Shown: in pieces, positions 1 to 8,800 of the stretch
Layout: each line of letters opens with the position of its first letter
Position numbering within the stretch: the stretch's first letter is position 1
Source: Psychrobacillus vulpis
GTDB lineage: Bacteria; Bacillota; Bacilli; Bacillales_A; Planococcaceae
Length of the DNA: 64,000 nt
Assembly (NCBI RefSeq): GCF_006861825.1
Contig: NZ_VDGI01000011.1
Location: 56,679 to 120,678, forward strand
Direction: 5' to 3'
Notes under the pieces: model-generated
The model's input: the letters and a program-made list of their open reading frames with translations, nothing else
The model's database searches: none
Told to the model about the DNA's origin: nothing
Made by a program: the position numbers and the translations under genes

Positions 1-744
1 TAAAGAAGGAACTCTCACTTGTCTTATTTGAAGTAATTTTAGCGTAATATCGACTACAAGCTTTTCTCGCAATTCTTTTATTGTTTCTCCAAATTCTAAT
101 GGACATGGGGAAAAATCTATTTCAAAGAAATCTGCACTAATTAATTCGCAATAAGGTTGCTCGTTGTAAAAAACGCTATTTTCAAAGAAGTATTTATCTA
201 GACGCGGAGTTTCACCGTGTTTCGGATCAATAAATCGAGATTTACTTTCAGAAGATTCGCCTAAAATAGGGAAAAGTATAAAATCTCCACCCTGTTGGAC
301 GTCACCCTTTAGATCCGCAAATCCACAGAATGGAACAGTGGCAATTCGATCACGAATAAATCCATTACAATTTGATGTAGCATATTCAATATCCTTGCGA
401 ATAAATCCTTCTATAAATAATTTCCCTCTTGTTACAGTACGAACACCTGGGCATGTATCATCGCAAAATTTTACAGGAACAAGTTTACATTGAGTAATAA
501 ATACATCTTTTAACACTCTCTTAATCTCGCTAGCTGGTGGTGTTAGCGGAATACATGCTTCAACGACGACTTGAACTGTAGTCTCAGCTAATACTGCTGG
601 GACTTTAATAATTGGTCTAAACCCTTGGGGAAGTACACATGGCTCAACCGGTTCATCTTTAAAAGGTGACAATGTCTTTGCCTCTACTGGACATGGCATC
701 GCAATTGGACAATTATCATTACATGGATCGTTTTGTTGTGTCAT
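1..744 (-). CDS. SPOCS/DUF3794-type putative spore coat protein, cut by window edge
   Basis: The reading frame is open from the ATG at 744 down to base 1, giving 248 residues; judged by its neighbour only a few C-terminal residues are missing. A strong AAAGGAGGTGA site precedes the ATG. The N-terminus is Cys/Pro rich (CPIAMPCPVEA). The core has the strand GKLFIEGFIRKDIEY followed by TVPFCGFADLKG, which fits the G-x-V/I-x-G ... IPFS-F pattern of SPOCS (DUF3794) domains of sporulation proteins such as SipL. Between TVPF and the last helix lies an insertion of about 80 residues. It is a tandem paralogue of the next gene (1144-1899). Assignment to the spore surface is inferred from the family; the exact role is unknown. 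Confidence 0.65.
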   Translation of the reverse strand, partial: MTQQNDPCNDNCPIAMPCPVEAKTLSPFKDEPVEPCVLPQGFRPIIKVPAVLAETTVQVVVEACIPLTPPASEIKRVLKDVFITQCKLVPVKFCDDTCPGVRTVTRGKLFIEGFIRKDIEYATSNCNGFIRDRIATVPFCGFADLKGDVQQGGDFILFPILGESSESKSRFIDPKHGETPRLDKYFFENSVFYNEQPYCELISADFFEIDFSPCPLEFGETIKELREKLVVDITLKLLQIRQVRVPSL

Positions 745-1046
745 CAAAATCACCTCCTTTCACTTACCAATTATCTTTTGATTGCCATTTAGTAATTTTT
801 TTGTAACGAAGATTCACACTTCAAAGAATATATGAATTTTTTTATTGTTATGCCTAAACTTCTTTTTATCGTATTAAGCACCTTTTATTATCTTTCGTTC
901 GACTTATATCTTAATATATGTCGTATAGAGCAGTAGAATTGAGCTTATATAATAGGTACATAAACAATTATTTGGTTTTTTAGCAAATTTCTACTCTAGG
1001 GATGCTTGCCTAATTTGATAACAACTCTTTCTTTATTTCTATTAAT
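745..1046. other. Intergenic, upstream of the first SPOCS gene
   Basis: AT-rich spacer between two tandem minus-strand genes. Apart from the ribosome-binding site at about 747-757 and the terminator at its right edge I see no gene. It probably carries the promoter of the first gene; no sigma-factor site could be named with confidence. Confidence 0.4.
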
Positions 1047-1079
1047 AAAACCGTTGGCGTTGATTTCGCCAACGGTTTT
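1047..1079 (-). terminator. Rho-independent terminator
   Basis: AAAACCGTTGGCG pairs with CGCCAACGGTTTT around a 7-base loop, with T runs on both sides. It sits just past the stop of the second SPOCS gene and would end its transcript; it could also work on the other strand. Confidence 0.85.
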
Positions 1080-1143
1080 TGATATTTATAAAGATTCCCC
1101 TTACACATTTTCAGCATACTTGTTTCTTGCCTAGGAGAAATTT

Positions 1144-1899
1144 TTAACAATCGCCTAGAGATTCCACTCTTACTTGTCGTACTTGCAAAACCTTTAGCGT
1201 AAGGTCAACTACAATTTTCTCGCGTAAACAATCGAATGTTTCATCCGCTTCTACTGGACACGGTGTAAAATCAAGTTCGAAGAAATTTGCACTTATTAAC
1301 TCGCAATATGGTTGTTCATTATAAAAAGCACTATTTTCAAAGAAGTATTTATCTTGGCGAGGGATATCTCCGTTTTTAGGATTTATAAATCGAGATTTGC
1401 TTTCGGAAGATTGACCAATTACTGGGAAAAGAATAAAATCCCCACCCTCATTAACGTCCCCTTTTAAATCTGCAAAACCAGAAAACGGAACAGTAGCAAT
1501 TCGATCACGTATTACTCCATTACAATTCGCTGTAGCATATTCAATATCTTTGCGGATAAATCCTTGGATGAATAATTTCCCTCTTGTTACTGTTCGTACA
1601 CCTGGGCATATTTCATCACAAAATTTTACTGGAACTAGTTTACATTGGGTTAAAAATACATCTTTTAACACTCGTTTAATTTCAACTGCTGGTGGATTAA
1701 GTGGAATATTTGATTCTACAACGATTTGAAGAGTTGTTTCTGCTAATACAGCTGGAACTTTAATAATTGGTCTAAAATTTTCCGGAATTACACAAGGTTT
1801 CGAAGGTTCATCTGACAAAGGTATCAATGTATTAGCTTCTACAGGACAAGGATTAACAATAGGACAATCATCACTACTCATACCATTTTGTTCACTCAC
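1144..1899 (-). CDS. SPOCS/DUF3794-type putative spore coat protein
   Basis: Protein of 251 residues, highly similar along its length to the product of 1-744. I chose GTG at 1899 because GGAGG lies 7 bases upstream and the N-terminus then matches the paralogue (MSEQNGMSSDDCPI versus MTQQNDPCNDNCPI); an in-frame ATG at 1926 lacks a ribosome-binding site. Order of parts: Cys/Pro-rich N-terminus, strand IIKVPAVLAETT, VLKDVFLTQCKLVPV, GKLFIQGFIRKDIEY, TVPFSGFADLKG, an insertion of about 80 residues (with YNEQPYCEL), and a C-terminal amphipathic segment DCLREKIVVDLTLKVLQ. The pattern is that of a SPOCS domain split by an insertion. It is probably a coat or outer spore layer protein, by family; no enzyme motif is visible. 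Confidence 0.65.
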   Translation of the reverse strand: MSEQNGMSSDDCPIVNPCPVEANTLIPLSDEPSKPCVIPENFRPIIKVPAVLAETTLQIVVESNIPLNPPAVEIKRVLKDVFLTQCKLVPVKFCDEICPGVRTVTRGKLFIQGFIRKDIEYATANCNGVIRDRIATVPFSGFADLKGDVNEGGDFILFPVIGQSSESKSRFINPKNGDIPRQDKYFFENSAFYNEQPYCELISANFFELDFTPCPVEADETFDCLREKIVVDLTLKVLQVRQVRVESLGDC

Positions 1900-2227
1900 A
1901 ACATTTCCTCCATTCATTCTTTTCATTTGTTTTCACATTTCTCTCTTAAAATATGTTGTCTAAGACATTCGTGTATAAGCAACCAGCACAGAAGATGCAC
2001 AATTTCAGAAAAGGGAAATAATAAAAATGAAATGTTATTTTGTAAAAACGATTATTTTGTAAAAACGATCATTTTGTATTATGGAAGTTCATCTTAAAAA
2101 AGACGACTCCACATTCAAAGTTCGAAAGTGAAGTCATCTTATTAGGAAGTATATAAATTTAACTAAAAAAATGGAATCCCCAAGAAGTTCGTCCAATGCA
2201 ATTGAAAACTAATTAATAGTATAAATT
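1900..2227. other. Intergenic with a hairpin
   Basis: No credible gene. A hairpin at about 2099-2141 (AAGACGACTCCAC with GTGAAGTCATCTT) is followed on the minus strand by a T run and may be a vestigial terminator. From about 2160 the sequence resembles the upstream region of the 74-residue gene (2530-2620), sharing AGTTCGTCCAA and the following A-rich stretch. Confidence 0.4.
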
Positions 2228-2370
2228 ATGAATGTAATAAAAGATGAGGTTAGACATGTAGAAAATAGAGGTGGAACTTTTCTATTACTTTCTAATATAA
2301 ATCCAGGTATCCAAAGTGATTGACAGTTGTCGAATTGACTTAATTGACTTAATCGATTTCAACTAATCTT
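2228..2370 (+). pseudogene. Decayed duplicate of the 74-residue gene
   Basis: ATG at 2228 opens a 31-residue reading frame containing RGGTFLLLSNINPGIQSD, which aligns with KGGIFHLLSTLNPGTDVED of the intact gene at 2622 and then stops. After a deletion, the 3' end reappears as ATCGATTTCAACTAATCT (compare ATTGAATTTAACTAATCT). A degenerate version of the intact gene's terminator region follows. The upstream non-coding regions also match. The duplication therefore covered promoter, gene and terminator, and this copy has lost most of its coding part and its good ribosome-binding site. Confidence 0.7.
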
Positions 2371-2621
2371 TAAGAACTAACTCCTTGCTCAACTTAAAGG
2401 TTCAATTTCAATATCGATATTTATTAACATACTATCTAAAAAAGATGACTTATTTTTATGTATGCAATATAAAGGTATTTATCTGAAATCAAAAATGGAA
2501 AATCTTATAGAATCCTTTATTATTTTTAAACAAAAATATTCAATTCGCAAGTAGTTCGTCCAAGTCAATATAAAACTAATAAATATTATAGAGTAAGTCC
2601 TGCTTATAAGGAGGTGATATT

Positions 2622-2846
2622 ATGTGTATGAATAAAAAAGAAGATCATAAGGGAGGAATCTTCCACTTACTTTCTACTTTAAATCCTGGTACTGATGTAG
2701 AAGATGTTTTTATTAACGGTAGAGAGGAATCTGTTGATTCTTTTGCTACGTTTAACCCTTTCACTGGTCTAGCTTATTTCTCAAAAAACAATGGTGAAAT
2801 TTTAGTTGTTGATTTTCGTAAAATTGATGCAATTGAATTTAACTAA
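2622..2846 (+). CDS. 74-residue protein shared with the C-terminus of the giant protein
   Basis: Small protein of 74 residues, preceded by a near-perfect AAGGAGGTGA site, so it is probably expressed. Key stretches are HLLSTLNPGTDVEDVFING, SFATFNPFTGLAYF and ILVVDFRKIDAIEF. It looks like a compact all-beta domain and loosely resembles the small Sm-like DUF2642 family of spore proteins; this is only a pattern judgement. The last ~65 residues of the giant protein encoded by the convergent gene align with it (LL..L.PGT, SF...N.FT, NN.IL.V....ID). The gene is convergent to the giant gene and both share one terminator. Function unknown; association with the spore surface is inferred from neighbours. 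Confidence 0.6.
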   Translation: MCMNKKEDHKGGIFHLLSTLNPGTDVEDVFINGREESVDSFATFNPFTGLAYFSKNNGEILVVDFRKIDAIEFN

Positions 2847-2861
2847 TCTCTTGAAAATTGG

Positions 2862-2884
2862 CTCCTTAACTCAAAGTTAAGGAG
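2862..2884 (+). terminator. Shared bidirectional terminator hairpin
   Basis: CTCCTTAAC-TCAAA-GTTAAGGAG, a 9-base-pair stem. It follows the 74-residue gene on the plus strand and overlaps the last codons and stop of the giant gene on the minus strand. T runs are weak on both sides. Confidence 0.6.
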
Positions 2885-5800
2885 TCAATTTGATTTGTAT
2901 TAACGGATAATATATTATTATTTTCGAGGAGAAATGTTGAAATATTTGTAAATGAATTATATTCAATAAAAGAGGATACTTTTATTATTTTTCCCTTAAC
3001 TGTTAGTTGTGTAATATTAGTACCCGGAGCTAAATTTTTTAGCAAGTTTATTATAGGTTTATCTAGGCTAACTTCCTTTTTTGTATGGAACGGCTGAAGT
3101 TCTTCAAAATTTATTTTTTCTTGTTGATTTCTTGGTTTCACAGTATACATATTTAAGCTAGGTTGATGTACAGTATCCATTGAAACTTTTTGTACTTGGA
3201 GTAATTGCACTATTAATTCTAAAACAATATTTTGACGTAGTAGATGAAATATAGCTTCTAATTCGTTTGTTACTGATTTTTCAACTTGATTATGACCTGA
3301 AATATATTCAATATTTTGATTAATATATCCTTCAATAAATAGCTTCCCTCTTAATGCTTCCCGTGTTTCTCCCATTTTTGAAAACGAGAATCCGGCAGGT
3401 ACGAACTTGCAATTTGTTAATATTACTTTTTTAGAAATTTCTAAAACTTTATGAATTTTTTCTTCAAATAAAACATCTTCTTCTAAACTAATTTCGACGT
3501 TATATTCTCCTACTACTACTGGTACTTTAATACTAACAGAAGGAGTAAAATTTGCTTCTCTTGTTTTAACAGATACTGCATCATGTATTGGAGTTAATAC
3601 AGACCTAGTATTCCCCCTTCCTTCCTTCATTTTTTTATTATATTTGTAATTAATCTCGATTGTATCTAGGATTTCATGGGATTTAAAGCCTACTAAGTAA
3701 CAGTATGGCTCTTCATGATAAGATGTTATTGTATTAAATAGTTTTGTGTTTAGTTGTGGAATTTGTTTATTATAAGGGTCGATATATTTAAATGTATTTT
3801 GAAATGTACTCCCAAATATTGGAGGGTTAAGGAATGTGTCAATATCCGAAACGCTGGAGAACGGAATTTTTATTGATCTCGATCTTACTCCTGATTGTTT
3901 ATTAAGCTCCGTCGTATAATTAGGTTTATGATTTATTTCATTTACTAAGTTTTCTTCTTCTGCTTCTTTCACTTGGAAAAGTTGCTCTGACGATACAACT
4001 TCCTGATCTTTCTCTGCCTTCAATAGTGAAGAATGTTCAGGCTCGTCAGTTAAACTTGTTCTGGAATCTATAGTTCGATGTTGTAAGTTATAAATTTTTA
4101 CAAAGGTAGTATTGGGTATTTTTATTGTCCTAGGTTTTAACCCTAGTTGTATGTTTGGCTCATTTAGCCGATTTGTATCATTATCAAAACTTTCTTCTAC
4201 AGTTTCTTCCACTTTGGAAGTGTGCTCAGACCTGAATTCTATTTCCTGTACTGTTGAATCTTCCAAATGATCGAGCTCTTGGTCATTTTTCAGAAGGTGT
4301 TGGAATTTATATATTTTTAAGAAAGTAGAATAAGGGATTTTTATCTTTCTCGATTTTGTTCCTAATGGATTATTTGTCTCCTTAAGTTGATTGCTTTCGC
4401 TTTTTATTTCATTGAAAAAATTTTCTTTTATTGTTTCTTCCATTTGGAGAGTGTGTTCAGACGTAGGTACTACTTCTTGTACTGTCCCTGTTTCCAATTG
4501 ATCGAGATCTTGGTCATCTACTGTTTCACTCCAATTCGGACGGTGTTGGAAATTATAGATTTTTATAAAAGTGGTATAGGGGATTTTCATTGTTTTCCGT
4601 TTTGTTTCTAATTGGTTACTGGGTTCCATTTGGTGATTAGTATCCTCATTCTTTTCATTAACAAAATTTTCTTCAATCGTATCTTCCACTTTAAACGTGG
4701 GTACTGTTTCTTGTACTGTCTCTACTTCCAATTGATCGAGCTCTTGGTCATTGATATCAACTGGGCTGCTCCAATCCGGTCGGTATTGGAAGTTATAGAT
4801 CTTTATGAAAGTGGTGTAGGGGATTTTTATGGTTCTCCGTTTTGTTTCTAATTGGTTACTGGGTTCCATTAGGTGATTAGTATCCTCATTCGTTTCATTA
4901 ACAAAATTTTCTTCAATCGTATCTTCCACTTTAAACGTGGGTACTGTTTCTTGTACTGTCCCTGCTTCCAATTGATCGAGCTCTTGGTCATTGACATCTA
5001 ACGTTTCGCTCCAATTCGGACGGTGTTGGAAATTATAGATTTTTATAAAAGTGGTATGGGGGATTTTTATTGTTCTCCGTTTTGTTTCTGATTGGTTACT
5101 GGATTCCATTAGGTGATTAGTATCCTCATTCGTTTCATTAACAAAATTTTCTTCTATCGTATCTTCCACTTCTGTCCTAGGTATCATTTCTTGTACTGTT
5201 TCTGCTACGAATTGATCGAGCTCTGTATCATTGACATCTACTGTTTCGCTCCAATTCGGACGGTGTTGGAAGTTATAGATTTTTATGAAAGTGGTATAGG
5301 GAATTTTTATGGTTCTCCATATTGCTTCTATTTGTTTATTGGGCTCTATTAGGTGATTTGTATCCTCATTCGTTTCATCAACAAAATTTTCTTCAATCGT
5401 ATCTTCCACTTTAAGCGTGGGTACTATTTCTTGTACTGTCCCTGCTTCCAATTGATCGAGCTCTTGGTCATTGACATCTACTGTTTCGCTCCAATTCGGA
5501 CGGTGTTGGAAACTATAGATTTTTATGAAAGTGGCATAGGGGATTTTTATTGTTCTCCGTTTTGTTTCTAATTGATTACTGGGTTCCATTAAGTGATTAG
5601 TATCCTCATTCTTTTCATTAACAAAATTCTCTTCAATCGTATCTTCCACTTTAAACGTGGGTACTGTTTCTTGTACTGTCCCTGCTTCCAATTGATCGGG
5701 CTCTAGGTCATTGACATCTACTGTTTCGCTCCAATTCGGACGTTGTTGGAAATTATAGATTTTTATAAAAGTGGTATAGGGGATTTTTATTGTTCTCCGT

Positions 5801-8800
5801 TTTGTTTCTGATTGGTTACTGGGTTCCATTAGGTGATTAGTATCCTCATTCGTTTCATTAACAAAATTTTCTTCCATTGTATCTTCCACTTTAAACGTGG
5901 GTACTGTTTCTTGTACTGTCTCTACTTCCAATGGATCAAGCTCTTGGTCGTTGATATCAATTGGGCTGCTCCAATCCGGTCGGTGTTGGAAATTATAGAT
6001 TTTTATGAAAGTGGTATAGGGGATTTTTATTGTTCTTGATTTTATTCCTAATTGCTTATTGGGCTCGATTGGGTGATTTGTTTCGTCATTCGTTTCATTA
6101 AAAAAATTTTCTTCTTTCGTATCTTCCACTTCGTACCTAGGTACTATTTCTTGTACTGTTTCTGCTTCCATTTGATCGAGCTCTTGGTCATTGATATCAA
6201 CTGGGCTGTTCCAATCTGGTCGGTGTTGGAAGTTATTGAGCTTTAAGAAACTGGTATAGGGAATTTTTATTGTTCTCCGTCTCGTTTCTAATTGGGTACT
6301 GGGTTCCATTAGGTGATTAGTATCCTCATTCGTCTCATTAACAAAATTTTCTTCTATTGCATTTTCCTCTTCGGACCTAGGTATTATTTCTTGTACTCTC
6401 CCTGCTTCCAATTGATCGAGCTCTGGATCATTGACATCTACTGTTTCGCTCCAATTCGGACGGTGTTGGAAATTATAGATTTTTATGAAAATGGTATAGG
6501 GGATTTGTATGGTTCTCCATTTTGTTTCTGATTGGTTACTGGGTTCCATTAGGTGATTAGTATCCTCATTCGTTTCATTAACACATTTTTCTTCTATCTT
6601 ATCTTTGACTTTGAACATGGGTACTGTTTCTTGTACTGCTTCCAACTGATCGAACTCTAGCTCATTTATATCAACTGTGCTGCTCCAATTCGGACGGTGT
6701 TGGAAATTATAGATTTTAATGAAAGTGGTATAGGGGATTTTTATGGTTCTCCGTTTTGTCAATTGGTTGCTGGGTTCTATTAGGTGATTAGTATCCTCAT
6801 TCTTCTCATTAACAAAGTTTTCTTCTAGTGTATCTTTGACTTTGAACATAGGTACTGTTTCTTGTACTGTCTCTGCTTCCATTTGATCGAGTTCTGAATC
6901 ATTGACATCTACTGTTTCGCTCCAATTCAGACGGTGTTGGAAATTATAGATTTTTATGAAAGTGGTATAGGGGATTTTTATGGTTCTCCATTTTGTTTCT
7001 GATTGGTTACTGGGTTCCATTAGGTGATTAGTATCCTCATTCGTTTCATTAACAAAATTTTCTTCAATCGTATCTTCCACTTTAAACGTGGGTACTGTTT
7101 CTTGTACTGTCCCTGCTTCCAATTGATCGAGCTCTTGGTCATCGATATCAACTGTGCTGCTCCAATCCGGTCGGTGTTGGAAATTATAGATTTTTATGAA
7201 AGTGGTATAGGGGATTTTTATTGTTCTCCGTTTTGTTTCTAATTGATTACTGGATTCCATCAGGTGATTAGTATCCTCATTCTTTTCATTAACATATTTT
7301 TCTTCTATTGTATCTTTGACTTTGAACGTGGTTACTGTTTCTTGTACCGCTTCAATCTGATCGAACTCTAGCTCATTTATACCAACTGTGCTGCTCCAAT
7401 TAAGACGGTGTTTGAAGTTATAGATCTTTAAAAAAGTGGAATAAGGTATTTTTATGGTTCTCGATTTTTTTCCTAATAGCTGATGATGATGTTTGGTTTC
7501 ACTATTTATTTCACTAACTATTTTTTTTATCATATCTTCCATTTTGAGTGAGTTCTCGGACTTGAATACTATTTCTTGTACTGTCTCAGCTTCCAATTGG
7601 TTCAGCTCTTGGTCATTAGCATCAATTGTACTGCTCCAATTAAGCCGGTGTTGGAAACAATATATTTTCAAGAAGGTCGAATATGGTATTCTTATTTTCC
7701 TTTGTTTTATACCAATTTGCTTATTAGCTTTCTTCAGATGATTGGATTCATCATTTAATTCACTAATAATACTTTGTTCTATTACCCCGTCATCCATTTG
7801 GAGAGGATATTCAATCTGCGATACAATTTCCTGTTCTATTTTAGTTTCCATATCATGTTCCTTAACATCTTTTGAATTTACTGTGTTAGGTCGGTGTTGG
7901 AAATTAACCATTTTTAATAAAGTGGAATGGGGTATTTTAATAGTTCTTTGTTTTACCTCTAATTGCTTAATAGTTTCCTTTAGATGATTGGATTCATCAT
8001 TCATTTCACTAACTAAGTTCTCTACTAAGTCATCCAATTGGAGTGGATGTTCAGCTTCTTCGGGGGTACTTATACCAGACTTGAAAAATCGATGTTGGTA
8101 GTTAATAATTTTTAAAAAAGCAGTATAAGGTATTTTTAATGTTCTTTGTTTTACCCCTAATTGCATATTAGGCTCTGTCAGTTGATGGGTATCATTTATT
8201 TCCCTTTTCAAATTTTCTTCTACCTTCGTTTCCACTTGTTCAAGAGAATGTTGAGAGTGAAAAATTTTTAAAAATGTGGAATAAGTTATTTTTATTGTTC
8301 GAGGTTCAACTCCCGAATGCTTAATAGGCTTCTTTAGATGATGCTTTTCGATATTCAGTTCACCAGCTACATTTTTTTCTACTTTTTCATTTTCTTGAAG
8401 AATATTCTCGAATGGTGATAGAATTCCCTGTTCTGTCTCAGATTCCAATTGGCAAAGTTGTTCAGTTACTTTTGGTCCACTTGAACCCGAATCAATAAGA
8501 TGTTGTTGATAAGTAAATATTTTCAAGAAAGTGACGAAGGGTATTTTTATTGTTCTAGGTTTTAAGCTTAAATCCTTTTTATGTTCGTTTTCCTGTTTGA
8601 TATTATTAGATATTACCTCCTGTTTTGTCACCGCTTCGATTTGACCCTCTTGTGAATCGGTAGCAACTTCTCCCTTCAAAATAAAAGGGGGGAGGAGGTG
8701 ATGAATTTTGGCAAAAGTACTGTATGGAATTTTTACATATCTTGAGCTTCCAATATGTTGTTTGGGAACTTTAGTTTTATCCATATCATTGGTATGTTCA

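Noticed and set aside
1888..2097. 69-residue plus-strand reading frame
   Set aside because: Covers the ribosome-binding region of the minus-strand SPOCS gene and low-complexity DNA.
4369..7260. CRISPR array or satellite repeat
   Set aside because: The 240-base units are in-frame coding sequence with no unique spacers between short repeats.
4387..8000. Series of 60-82-residue plus-strand reading frames rich in Phe, Ile and Tyr
   Set aside because: They are antisense shadows of the repeated giant gene, recurring with the same 240-base period, without ribosome-binding sites.
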